Of a stretch of 64,000 nucleotides of DNA, positions 38,823-46,389 are shown piece after piece. Origin of the DNA: Pedobacter ginsenosidimutans (lineage in GTDB: Bacteria > Bacteroidota > Bacteroidia > Sphingobacteriales > Sphingobacteriaceae). Within the stretch, counting starts at the first letter, position 1; each line of letters starts with the position of its first letter. A program made the translations under genes and the position numbers. The notes below the pieces were generated by a model. That model ran no database searches, was not told the origin of the DNA, and worked only from the letters and a program-made list of their open reading frames with translations. The DNA is taken from contig NZ_LMZQ01000007.1 of the NCBI RefSeq assembly GCF_001442625.1, forward strand, positions 62,001-126,000, written 5' to 3'.

Positions 38823-39806
38823 GTGAATTTAACAGCTAACGATATATTTTCTGTAAAAAGTACCGATGCGTTTAACGCCCTTGCCTTAAGCATTTTTAAG
38901 TTACAGGCTCAAAACTGCAATGTTTACCGAGAATATATCTTTCATTTAGGTGTTGATGCTGATGAAGTAAAGGAAATTGCACAGATACCTTTTTTACCCA
39001 TCAGTTTTTTTAAAAGCCATTCCATCCTCAGCAGTACCAATCCTGTCGAAATTACTTTTAGCAGTTCTGGCACTACAGGCATGGTACAGAGCAGCCATCA
39101 TGTAACCGATGTGAAATTATATGAACAGAGCTATTTGCAGGCTTTTGCCCAATTTTATGGAGACATTACTGAATATTGCTTTTTGGCCCTACTCCCATCC
39201 TATCAACAGCGAGCTGGTTCATCGCTGATTTACATGGTCAACGATCTGATCGAAAAAAGCAGGCATCCACAAAGTGGTTACTTTTTATACAACCGTGATG
39301 AATTGCTGAAAACCCTCCTCGATCTTAAATCAAAAAAACAGAAAACCGTTTTAATTGGTGTTACTTATGCCCTGCTCGATTTTATAGAACAATTTGAAAT
39401 CGATTTCCCCGAGCTCATTGTAATGGAAACGGGAGGAATGAAAGGGAAACGTAAAGAAATGGTACGCGAGGAGCTACACGAACAGTTAACCAAAGGATTT
39501 GGTGTAAAAGCTATCCATAGCGAATATGGAATGACTGAACTACTTTCTCAGGCTTATTCTTTGGGTGAAGGTATCTTTAATTGCCCCAGCTGGATGCAGG
39601 TTTTAATCCGCGACACCAACGATCCTTTAAGTTTGATAGCGAATGGCAGGACTGGCGGCATCAATGTAATCGACCTGGCCAATCTCAATTCTTGCTCATT
39701 TATTGCCACACAGGATCTGGGCAGAATAAATCCTGATCAAAGTTTTGAAGTGTTGGGCCGGTTTGATAATGCCGATGTAAGGGGATGTAATCTTTTAGTG
39801 CAGTAA
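38823..39806 (+). CDS. LuxE-like acyl-protein synthetase/acyltransferase
   Basis: A 327-residue protein similar to LuxE acyl-protein synthetases and the AMP-forming enzyme fold. The nucleotide loop is ITFSSSGTTGMVQS (about residue 80) and an EYGMTEL motif follows (about 235), where adenylating enzymes have YGxTE. Its GTG start at 38823 fits the family N-terminus, but an exact -7 box (TACTTTTG, 38811-38818) ends only four bases before it. If that promoter is used, the mRNA would be leaderless. It converges with the Fur-family gene three bases on. Confidence 0.8.
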   Translation: MNLTANDIFSVKSTDAFNALALSIFKLQAQNCNVYREYIFHLGVDADEVKEIAQIPFLPISFFKSHSILSSTNPVEITFSSSGTTGMVQSSHHVTDVKLYEQSYLQAFAQFYGDITEYCFLALLPSYQQRAGSSLIYMVNDLIEKSRHPQSGYFLYNRDELLKTLLDLKSKKQKTVLIGVTYALLDFIEQFEIDFPELIVMETGGMKGKRKEMVREELHEQLTKGFGVKAIHSEYGMTELLSQAYSLGEGIFNCPSWMQVLIRDTNDPLSLIANGRTGGINVIDLANLNSCSFIATQDLGRINPDQSFEVLGRFDNADVRGCNLLVQ

Positions 39807-39809
39807 ACG

Positions 39810-40247
39810 CTAATTTACCTTATCCGAACAGCTTGCGCATAAACCGGTAGCAATTAGGTTAAGGTGTTCTACTTTAAACCCTGCCGGAACTTTTAATGCC
39901 GGAATTTTAACGGTATCCAAACAGTAAATTTTATGACAGTTATCGCAGTTAAAATGCACATGTTCATCATGATGCTCGTGTGCACTGCAGCCATCAGAAC
40001 AAATGGCATAATTGGCAGTGCCCTGCTGATCTAAAACCTTATGTATAATCCCTTTTTCTTCAAAAGCCTGCAAAACACGGTATAAAGTAACTCGGTCAGC
40101 ATTCTTGCCCATCACCTGCTCCAGATAAGGCTGAGATGTTGCAGAATCTCTTCCGCTCAAAATCTCCAGCACCTGCAAACGTGGGGCAGTTCTTTTTAGT
40201 CCATTTTTAACTAAAAGTTTTTCGAAACGCGCTGTTTTGTTTTCCAT
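39810..40247 (-). CDS. Fur-family regulator, probably Zur
   Basis: A 145-residue regulator with the Fur-fold winged helix (TAPRLQVLEILSGRD, then VTLYRVLQAFEEKGI) and two CxxC pairs (CDNC and CASC) for structural zinc. A His-rich stretch (HEHHDEHVHF) holds metal-sensing ligands. Zur rather than Fur or PerR is inferred from context: it ends an operon with an ABC pair and MerC-type protein, opposite a COG0523 GTPase. The zinc box TGCAA-N5-TTGCA occurs in the divergent promoter. Confidence 0.8.
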   Translation of the reverse strand: MENKTARFEKLLVKNGLKRTAPRLQVLEILSGRDSATSQPYLEQVMGKNADRVTLYRVLQAFEEKGIIHKVLDQQGTANYAICSDGCSAHEHHDEHVHFNCDNCHKIYCLDTVKIPALKVPAGFKVEHLNLIATGLCASCSDKVN

Positions 40248-40267
40248 AGCAATACAAAAATAAGGAA

Positions 40268-40717
40268 TTAATTAATCAGTTTGGCATTCTTGATGCTTAT
40301 TGGCGGCGCATAGCTCGCATCCTTTTGCTCCAATTTCAAAATCCCTCTAACCCGGATAGGTTTTTCACTATACAGTACGGCATTTTCCATCTCTACCATA
40401 ATCATTACCGGAATACCATTCTGCCCACAAAAATAACATTGGTTAATGGGCAGGGTAGCCAAAAGAAATTTCTGTTGTTTTTGTCCGCTTTTTATAGGGA
40501 TCAGGTAACCTGTTAAATCGAACTCCCTATTCTCAAAACGTCTGATCGATTCAGTAAACAGGGGCAAAAGTTCATTCTTTTCGGTAAGTTCAAATTTCAC
40601 CGAGCCAATTACATCCCAGTTTAAAGACCGTAACTGATCTTTTGGGCTGTGCTTTTGCGTTTGTGCGGTAACTGAGCAAACTGAAAACAGAAAGAAAATA
40701 AAATGCAAATGTCTCAT
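40268..40717 (-). CDS. Secreted CxxCG protein, third paralogue (diverged)
   Basis: A 149-residue secreted protein (signal ending VTAQ). It is the most divergent of three tandem paralogues, sharing the order LxGYLIP, then LPINQCYFCGQNGIPVM. The CYFCG motif replaces CPYCG of the other two. The pattern (GY-I-P, then F..., then a Cys-rich turn) recalls DUF3299, but I am not certain. It overlaps the upstream paralogue by four bases and precedes the Zur-like gene by 20. A metal- or thiol-related periplasmic role is inferred. Confidence 0.65.
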   Translation of the reverse strand: MRHLHFIFFLFSVCSVTAQTQKHSPKDQLRSLNWDVIGSVKFELTEKNELLPLFTESIRRFENREFDLTGYLIPIKSGQKQQKFLLATLPINQCYFCGQNGIPVMIMVEMENAVLYSEKPIRVRGILKLEQKDASYAPPISIKNAKLIN

Positions 40718-41151
40718 CGTTTTATAGCATCTAAAAGAAAAAAAGTAGATCGGCTATCACCAGAATCGTTGATTATAAATTTGCCTTTTAGGGTAATGGG
40801 CTCATCGGTCCAGGTAATCGGTTTTAAAGTCTTCACTTCTATCATCGAAGGGATATCCCCAGTGCCACAATACGGGCAGGAGGCAATGGACACAATAGAA
40901 AACATAAACTCGCTGAAGCTATTGCCAACTTTAGTAGGGATAATATACCCGGGAAGTTCGATTATCTTATTATGGATTGCCTTTAATGCAGGTGGAAAAA
41001 CAGCCTGCCAAACCAATGGTTTTACCTGCTTATCGTATTTTAAGCCGATCAGGTTCCAGGTGGGTGTGCGCATATCGGTATGTACATTTACCTGTGCACC
41101 AGCCGTAAAAGAGATCAATATTAATAAAACCGTTATATATTTTTTCATCAT
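40714..41151 (-). CDS. Secreted CxxCG protein, second paralogue (DUF3299-like)
   Basis: A 145-residue secreted protein (signal peptide ending TAGAQ). It is close to the next upstream gene over its full length: VHTDMRTPTWNLIGL, IIELPGYIIPTKVG, then FMFSIVSIASCPYCGTGDIPSM, and a final INDSGDSRSTFFLL. The CPYCG pair could bind zinc or form a disulfide. DUF3299 is the nearest family I can name. It lies two bases from the upstream paralogue, overlaps the downstream one by four, and is in the zinc-type operon. Confidence 0.75.
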   Translation of the reverse strand: MMKKYITVLLILISFTAGAQVNVHTDMRTPTWNLIGLKYDKQVKPLVWQAVFPPALKAIHNKIIELPGYIIPTKVGNSFSEFMFSIVSIASCPYCGTGDIPSMIEVKTLKPITWTDEPITLKGKFIINDSGDSRSTFFLLDAIKR

Positions 41152-41153
41152 AA

Positions 41154-41585
41154 CTATTTTGCGTTTAAAAGAAAAAATTCGCTCCTGTCATCACCCGAAT
41201 CGTTAATAATGAATATCCCGTTCAGTTTGATCGGTTTTTCGGTAATGGGAATAGCTGTTAACATTTTCACCTGCACCATTGATGGAATATCGCCCGAGCC
41301 ACAGTACGGACAGGAAGCAATAGGCACAATGGAGAACATAAATTCGCTAAATTTCGACCCTACCTTTGTGGGAATGATGTAACCGGGCAGCTCGATAACC
41401 TTATTGTGTAATGCCTTTAATGCAGGTGGAAAAACGCTTCCCCATTTCTTTGGAGCAATTTCGGCATCATACCTTAAACCGATCAGGTTCCAGGTAGGCG
41501 TGCGCATGTCGGTATGTACCTTAACCTGCGCCGCTACTACGTGGATAACTAAACATGAAACAACCAATAAAACCATTTTTTTCAT
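41154..41585 (-). CDS. Secreted CxxCG protein, first paralogue (DUF3299-like)
   Basis: A 143-residue protein with a signal peptide (ending HVVAAQ) and the same core as its neighbour: VHTDMRTPTWNLIGL, ELPGYIIPTKVG and FMFSIVPIASCPYCGSGDIPSM. It follows the ABC permease gene by 17 bases. In the gamma-proteobacterial zinc cluster Zrg, ABC and permease genes are also joined by uncharacterised secreted proteins, which supports a periplasmic zinc role; this is inference. Confidence 0.75.
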   Translation of the reverse strand: MKKMVLLVVSCLVIHVVAAQVKVHTDMRTPTWNLIGLRYDAEIAPKKWGSVFPPALKALHNKVIELPGYIIPTKVGSKFSEFMFSIVPIASCPYCGSGDIPSMVQVKMLTAIPITEKPIKLNGIFIINDSGDDRSEFFLLNAK

Positions 41586-41602
41586 CGTATTAACCTCACG
41601 GG

Positions 41603-42817
41603 TTATCTGTTTTTGGTTAAAGTTTCGGCTATATCAACCTTGTAAATCTGCATAGCAGGAATAAGCGAGGCTAAAGCGCCGATAAACAGTCCGATCCAGA
41701 TTAAATATACTTCCTGTGGAATTGCAGTAAGCCCTGTTAGTTTTGCCTGCGAAGATTCCTGGTAGGCTCCAATTACCTCAAGCGCAACATGGCCGATCAA
41801 CAAACCCAAACAGGCACCGATAAACGTAACCAAAACCCCTTCAAACATGACCAGAAAAAAGAGTTTCGATTTTGATGCACCAAGACAGCGCATAATGGCC
41901 AGGTCGTATTTCCGTTCTTTCATGGCGTTATAAAGACTGATAAAAATACTCAGGGCAGCAATCCCCATAATAAATATGGCGAACCATTGTAACGTATCAA
42001 TCCCAACACCGATCAGCGAAAACAACCTTGCACTTTCCATCGCCGGAGAGGCTGCCTGCATGTTTGTACTCTGGTTAACCATCCGCGGAAAAAGAATCAC
42101 CGACATTGGCGATTTATACTGGATCAGCAAAGCTGTAATCTCTTTATCGTTAATCTCTTTGGCTTCTGCTGCAGAAACGTGGCTATGGCCCTCAGCATGC
42201 TTCTCTTCATGCATTTTATACACACTACCAATATTTGTGAGGATCAGATTATCGGTTATATTTCCTTGTGGTTTTAAGATCCCTTTTACCTCGTAAGCAT
42301 GTTGTTTATGAACATCTCCATTCCCGGTTAAACCATGTGCCCCGAAAAAAGAATCGCCAATCTTGAGCCCCGATGTTAAGGCAACAGTGCTACCAAGGGT
42401 TACTTCTAAGTCTTTATGCCAAAAACTGCCCTTTTGGATAGATAAACCGTAAAGATTGGAGAAAGTACTATCAGTGCCAACAATCCGGTAGCCGTTATAA
42501 TTATCGCCCAATGCCAATGGAACAGCCCTTTTAACCATAGGGTTCTGCATTAATTTGTAGGCATCTTTAGCCGGAATATTTCCCGTTGGGTAATCGATAT
42601 GGTAAACGCTGCTTAATATCAATTGTAAGGGGCTTCCTTTTGCCCCCACAACCAGATCAATATCCTTGGCATTTTTCTCCAGTTTGTTGCTAATCTGTGT
42701 AGAAGCCAAAAAAAGAATAGACAGGATGCCCACACCAAAGGCAACTAAAATAATATTCAAAATTGTTGTTAGCTTATTCCTGACGAGGTTTTTGCTACTG
42801 ATTTTAAAGATGTTCAT
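41603..42817 (-). CDS. FtsX/LolE-like ABC permease with His-rich loop
   Basis: A 404-residue permease with one N-terminal helix (about 18-42), a large periplasmic domain (about 45-270) and three C-terminal helices (about 277-300, 325-350 and 370-395), the FtsX/MacB order. The periplasmic part contains MHEEKHAEGHSHVSAAE (about 205-220), a probable metal-binding His cluster. The gene overlaps the ATPase by one base (TAATG). Together they may move lipoproteins or zinc-binding proteins in response to zinc starvation. Confidence 0.8.
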   Translation of the reverse strand: MNIFKISSKNLVRNKLTTILNIILVAFGVGILSILFLASTQISNKLEKNAKDIDLVVGAKGSPLQLILSSVYHIDYPTGNIPAKDAYKLMQNPMVKRAVPLALGDNYNGYRIVGTDSTFSNLYGLSIQKGSFWHKDLEVTLGSTVALTSGLKIGDSFFGAHGLTGNGDVHKQHAYEVKGILKPQGNITDNLILTNIGSVYKMHEEKHAEGHSHVSAAEAKEINDKEITALLIQYKSPMSVILFPRMVNQSTNMQAASPAMESARLFSLIGVGIDTLQWFAIFIMGIAALSIFISLYNAMKERKYDLAIMRCLGASKSKLFFLVMFEGVLVTFIGACLGLLIGHVALEVIGAYQESSQAKLTGLTAIPQEVYLIWIGLFIGALASLIPAMQIYKVDIAETLTKNR

Positions 42818-43443
42818 TAGAGTAGATAGGTTTTAGTAATGTGGTCCCGAACTCTTCGGTCGTGTGTGGCAATAATCAGTGCAGCTCCATTATCTTTAGC
42901 CTGGGTAGTCAACATCTGGATTACCTGATTGGCATTTTCATCATCTAAGCTAGATGTAGGCTCATCAGCAATCAACAGATCGGGTTTGTTTACCAATGCA
43001 CGCGCCACCGAAACCCTTTGCAACTGCCCCTGACTTAATTGGTCAGGATAATTTTTAGCCAGCTCACCAATACCCAGATCGTGCAAAAGTGAAAGATTCC
43101 TTTCATGATCTACAGGTAGCCCCGCCATTACCGCAGAAAGTGCTAAGTTATCGAACACATCAAGTGAACGAATAAGATGCGGCCTTTGAAAAATGATACC
43201 GATATGTCTTCCCCTAAACCTATCCCGCCCTCTTGCAGGCAAAGTATATAAATCAGTTCCGTTAATTAAAACTTCACCCTGGCTTGGCTCCAAAAGGCCA
43301 GAAATAATATTGAGCAATGTGCTCTTTCCACTACCAGATGCACCTAGTAAAAGCCAATGCTCCATATCGGCGATTTCCCAGTATGGAAATTTTAATCTTC
43401 TCCCCTTCTCATAAACATGTGCCAGTGAACTGATCTTAATCAT
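42817..43443 (-). CDS. LolD/MacB-type ABC ATPase
   Basis: A 208-residue ATPase with Walker A LLGASGSGKSTLLN, signature LSQGQLQRVSVARAL and Walker B DLLIADEPTSSLD, then the H-loop ATHD. The subtype is LolD/MacB, matching the FtsX-type permease that follows it with a one-base overlap. Its ATG lies inside the last codons of a small lipoprotein gene, so translation is likely coupled. Substrate not known; zinc-linked by context. Confidence 0.88.
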   Translation of the reverse strand: MIKISSLAHVYEKGRRLKFPYWEIADMEHWLLLGASGSGKSTLLNIISGLLEPSQGEVLINGTDLYTLPARGRDRFRGRHIGIIFQRPHLIRSLDVFDNLALSAVMAGLPVDHERNLSLLHDLGIGELAKNYPDQLSQGQLQRVSVARALVNKPDLLIADEPTSSLDDENANQVIQMLTTQAKDNGAALIIATHDRRVRDHITKTYLL

Positions 43444-43600
43444 GATGTAACACCTTTTGCACTTTTTTAACTACCAGATTTTTGATGGCATAACGCCTGT
43501 ACAGTTCTATTCCATTATTTGTACCGTGCTTGCAGGCAGGGTTTAACATGGTAATAAATAACAATGCAGGGATAAATAATATTTTATAATTCATTGACAT
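43436..43600 (-). CDS. Small lipoprotein (54 residues) in the zinc operon
   Basis: A 54-residue ORF found by reading the minus strand between the MerC-like and ABC genes. It begins MSMNYKILFIPALLFITMLN, has a lipobox (LNPAC, Cys23) and ends in a Lys-rich segment with VLHHD. It overlaps the ATPase start by eight bases and follows the MerC gene by 22, so it fills an otherwise empty 179-base gap in a packed operon. A second ATG lies at 43594. The family is not recognised. The two closing His residues and the Cys are possible metal ligands. Confidence 0.65.
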   Translation of the reverse strand: MSMNYKILFIPALLFITMLNPACKHGTNNGIELYRRYAIKNLVVKKVQKVLHHD

Positions 43601-43622
43601 ATTGGTTAATAAGGATAAATTT

Positions 43623-44018
43623 TTAGTATTGATGATCTATGGGGCAAGATTTAAGCATTCTTAAATTGATATAATGGGCAGTCGCAATGGTAAATCCACC
43701 AAGCGGGATCAAAATCGGCTCCAGCAGCTCAATTCCCGAAAAATGCCCGAAAGCGATGCAGGCGAAGCCTGAAATAAGTACCAGGATTGGCATAATACGG
43801 TGATGTTGTTTCCGGTAGGCAGCACTTAAGCTCCAGATACCAATAATCAATGAAACTGCAATCATCGTGATTTCAACCGCTTCATTGGCCAGGAAACCCA
43901 TTCCCCACATCGGTAAAACAGTAATCAGGAATGGTAATGCTGCGCAATGTATGGCACAAAGTGTTGAGGCGGTGATGCCGATCCGGTCGAGGTTAATTTT
44001 ATAGCTCCTTAGTTTCAT
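43623..44018 (-). CDS. MerC-domain membrane protein
   Basis: A 131-residue membrane protein with about four helices and the family pattern of MerC: CAIHCAALPFLITVLPMWG near residue 20 with Cys-x3-Cys, then HHRIMPILVLISGFACIAFGH. MerC proteins carry metal ions inwards; Zur-regulated forms are known. The ATG at 44018 is preferred; a start at 44075 would run through the operator. It is the first gene of the operon that ends with the Zur-like gene, divergent from the GTPase. Confidence 0.8.
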   Translation of the reverse strand: MKLRSYKINLDRIGITASTLCAIHCAALPFLITVLPMWGMGFLANEAVEITMIAVSLIIGIWSLSAAYRKQHHRIMPILVLISGFACIAFGHFSGIELLEPILIPLGGFTIATAHYINLRMLKSCPIDHQY

Positions 44019-44036
44019 TAAAATAAATTTAGTCCA

Positions 44037-44044
44037 CAAATATA
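44037..44044 (-). promoter_or_regulatory. -7 box of the MerC operon
   Basis: TATATTTG on the minus strand, an exact -7 match, 18 bases before the start codon. The -33 element is poor. Zur-type box 1 lies in the spacer directly upstream. Confidence 0.5.
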
Positions 44045-44046
44045 AA

Positions 44047-44061
44047 AGCAATATAGTTGCA
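44047..44061. promoter_or_regulatory. Zur-type box 1 (AGCAA-TATAG-TTGCA)
   Basis: An inverted repeat with a five-base spacer, one mismatch from TGCAA-N5-TTGCA. It covers the -33 of the GTPase promoter (TTG at 44057-44059) and the spacer of the MerC promoter. Confidence 0.65.
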
Positions 44062-44086
44062 TTTAAAATAATCAAACTTATATTTG
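44057..44086 (+). promoter_or_regulatory. Consensus promoter of the GTPase
   Basis: TTG (44057-44059), a 19-base spacer and TATATTTG (44079-44086) match the Bacteroidota consensus exactly. Zur-type boxes overlap both ends. Confidence 0.75.
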
Positions 44087-44099
44087 CAACATAATTGCA
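44085..44099. promoter_or_regulatory. Zur-type box 2 (TGCAA-CATAA-TTGCA)
   Basis: A perfect 5-bp inverted repeat with a five-base spacer, centre 38 bases from box 1. It covers the transcription start of the GTPase and ends 5 bases before its ATG. Confidence 0.65.
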
Positions 44100-44104
44100 T
44101 TAAA

Positions 44105-45307
44105 ATGATAAAGAAATTACCAGTAACCGTATTGAGCGGTTTCTTGGGCAGTGGTAAAACGACACTGCTCAATGCTATATTGAGGAATAAGCAAGATTTA
44201 AAAGTGGCCGTTATCGTGAACGATATGAGTGAGGTAAATATCGATGCGGCTATGGTTAAAGATCAGCACACCTTATCTAAAACCGATGAAAAGCTGGTAG
44301 AGATGAGCAATGGCTGCATCTGCTGTACCCTGCGCGAAGACCTGATGATCGAAGTGGAAAAACTGGCAAAAGAAAAACGCTTTGATTACCTTTTGATCGA
44401 AAGCACAGGGATATCTGAACCCATTCCTGTTGCACAAACATTTTCTTTTGTTGATGAAGCTTCAGGTATTGACCTGAGTAGATTTAGCCGGTTAGATACC
44501 ATGGTAACTGTTGTAGATGCTTATAATTTTTACAGGGATTTTGGTTCGGCAGATAAACTTGCCGACCGCAACATGGTTGATAATGTGGCTGATAAACGCA
44601 CTATTGTAAACCTACTTACCGACCAGATCGAATTTGCCAATGTGATTTTACTGAACAAGACCGATCTGGTAAGTGATACCGATATTAAGGTACTTAGGGC
44701 GCTGATTTCCAAACTGAACCCAAATGCCAAAATTTATCAGACACTTTTTGGAGAAATAGATCCGGCCTTAATTTTAAACACAAGACTGTTCGATTTTGAA
44801 TCTGCATCTGAAGGAGCAGGATGGAAAAAGGAGCTCGAAGAAATCCATCAGCCCGAAACCGAAGAATATGGGATAAGTTCTACCGTATTCCGCTCCAAAA
44901 AACCTTTTCACCCTGAAAGATTATGGCATTACATCAATAAGGAATTTCCACAGAACATTATCCGTTCAAAAGGTATCTTCTATTTAGCCGCCATGCCAGA
45001 GCAGGCCATTAATTTCTCGCAGGCGGGCGGTTCCTTACGCATCGATCTGGCTGGCGTTTGGTGGGCAAGTATGCAGCAGCAAGAACGTGAACAATACGTG
45101 GACTACCTTGAAAACAGAACTGAAATTGACGCAGATTGGGATAATGATTTTGGAGACCGTAAAAATGAACTTGTTTTTATTGGGCAGGAAATGAATAACG
45201 ATGAGCTAAAAAAATCGCTCGAATATTGTCTGTTAACTGATACAGAAGTAAAAAATTATAAAACAAAAAACACCTTTAAGAACCCTTTTGAAAATATTTT
45301 ACCTTAA
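44105..45307 (+). CDS. COG0523 G3E-family GTPase (zinc metallochaperone type)
   Basis: A 400-residue GTPase with Walker A GFLGSGKTTLLN, the metal motif GCICCTLRED (CxCC, about residue 70), Walker B ESTGISEP and base-recognition NKTD. The C-terminal half carries the CobW C-terminal domain. In other bacteria Zur-regulated members (ZigA, ZagA) deliver zinc to proteins in starvation. Context supports this: two boxes at its promoter and a divergent MerC/ABC/Zur operon. The ATG at 44105 is preferred; a TTG at 44084 lies in the operator. Confidence 0.9.
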   Translation: MIKKLPVTVLSGFLGSGKTTLLNAILRNKQDLKVAVIVNDMSEVNIDAAMVKDQHTLSKTDEKLVEMSNGCICCTLREDLMIEVEKLAKEKRFDYLLIESTGISEPIPVAQTFSFVDEASGIDLSRFSRLDTMVTVVDAYNFYRDFGSADKLADRNMVDNVADKRTIVNLLTDQIEFANVILLNKTDLVSDTDIKVLRALISKLNPNAKIYQTLFGEIDPALILNTRLFDFESASEGAGWKKELEEIHQPETEEYGISSTVFRSKKPFHPERLWHYINKEFPQNIIRSKGIFYLAAMPEQAINFSQAGGSLRIDLAGVWWASMQQQEREQYVDYLENRTEIDADWDNDFGDRKNELVFIGQEMNNDELKKSLEYCLLTDTEVKNYKTKNTFKNPFENILP

Positions 45308-45412
45308 AATGAAATAATAGTCGATGAAATGAACAAAATGGTAGTTTTTCGATGATATTCTTAGGTTTTATTTTGTGTAAATTTGATTTGCCCAACCAAA
45401 CTTACGCGTATT

Positions 45413-45589
45413 ATGGAACCCTCAGAAGAATTAACTTTAGTTAAAACCCGCTTATCTTGCCCGAAATGTAAAAATTTCGAAACCTACAGGGTGCCAAGGG
45501 GTTTTCTCTTTAAAACGCTTATGCCATGGATTTCAGTTAAGAGATACAAATGTTATAAGTGTTTTAATAAGTTTTACGTATTTAATTAA
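45413..45589 (+). CDS. Small zinc-ribbon-like protein
   Basis: A 58-residue protein with two CxxC pairs (CPKC at residues 17-20 and CYKC at 46-49) separated by a basic and hydrophobic stretch, a minimal zinc-ribbon arrangement. The ATG at 45413 is preferred; an in-frame TTG upstream at 45383 falls inside the -7 box TAAATTTG (45378-45385). It stands alone, about 100 bases after the GTPase, and is followed by a strong terminator. No family name is known to me. Confidence 0.65.
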   Translation: MEPSEELTLVKTRLSCPKCKNFETYRVPRGFLFKTLMPWISVKRYKCYKCFNKFYVFN

Positions 45590-45613
45590 CATCTATAAGT
45601 TAACATCTCATTT

Positions 45614-45637
45614 AAGCCACTTTAGTGGCTTTTTTCG
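45614..45637 (+). terminator. Terminator after small zinc-ribbon gene
   Basis: AAGCCACT (45614-45621) pairs with AGTGGCTT (45624-45631), followed by a T-run. Confidence 0.85.
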
Positions 45638-45672
45638 TTTTAGAGTGAAATGTTTCGCTAAAGCAATTCGCA

Positions 45673-46389
45673 TTATTTAAGCGCAACATGCTGCAGTTTT
45701 TTAAACACATATTCCTTATAACTTGCACCAATGGGCAATTCTTTCGTACCGATTTCAATATCATAGGCGGTAAAAGCAGTTATTTTTTTCAGGTTAACTA
45801 TAAAGGAGCGGTGTATGCGTAAAAAAGCCTTGTCCTGAAGTTCAGTTTCCAAATCGCCGATTTTATATTTCGCTGTAATTTTTTTATCTATACAATGAAT
45901 TACGATGTAATCTTTTAAACTCTCTACGTACAATACCTCTTCCTTATTCAGATTATGGAACTTACCTCCCGCTTTTATATAAATAAATTGCTGCGCGGTA
46001 AGGGGTGATAATGTCGCAGCTTTAACAATAGGGCTTCTTAACCTTAAATAACGGTCTACAGCTTTAAAAAAACGGTCAAAAGTAATGGGTTTTAACAGAT
46101 AATCGATCAGATCAAGGTCGTAGCCTTCTATTGCATATTCCCGGTAAGCCGTCGTAATAATTACAGCAGGTGGATTTTTTAAGGTTTTAAGAAAATCAAT
46201 CCCCGTAATCTGCGGCATTTTAATATCCAGAAATAAAAGATCTACCGGTACAGTTCTGAGCATTTCCAATGCTTTTATCGCATTTGAGCAGGTGCCCACA
46301 ACCTCAAAAGTATCTAACTGATCAATATGGTTTTGGATCAGCTGGATAGCCAGGGGCTCATCATCAACTAAAAGACATTTTACTTTCAT
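45673..46389 (-). CDS. LytTR-family response regulator
   Basis: A 238-residue response regulator with a receiver domain (about 3-115; phospho-acceptor Asp in LLFLDIKMPQITG, switch Lys in LLKPI) and a C-terminal LytTR DNA-binding domain (about 135-235: VLYVESLKDYIVIHC, FLRIHRSFIVN). Its 5' end overlaps the histidine kinase gene by 26 bases, so they form a two-component pair. The divergent TonB-dependent receptor beyond the kinase is a likely target. LytTR regulators bind paired direct repeats. Confidence 0.92.
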   Translation of the reverse strand: MKVKCLLVDDEPLAIQLIQNHIDQLDTFEVVGTCSNAIKALEMLRTVPVDLLFLDIKMPQITGIDFLKTLKNPPAVIITTAYREYAIEGYDLDLIDYLLKPITFDRFFKAVDRYLRLRSPIVKAATLSPLTAQQFIYIKAGGKFHNLNKEEVLYVESLKDYIVIHCIDKKITAKYKIGDLETELQDKAFLRIHRSFIVNLKKITAFTAYDIEIGTKELPIGASYKEYVFKKLQHVALK

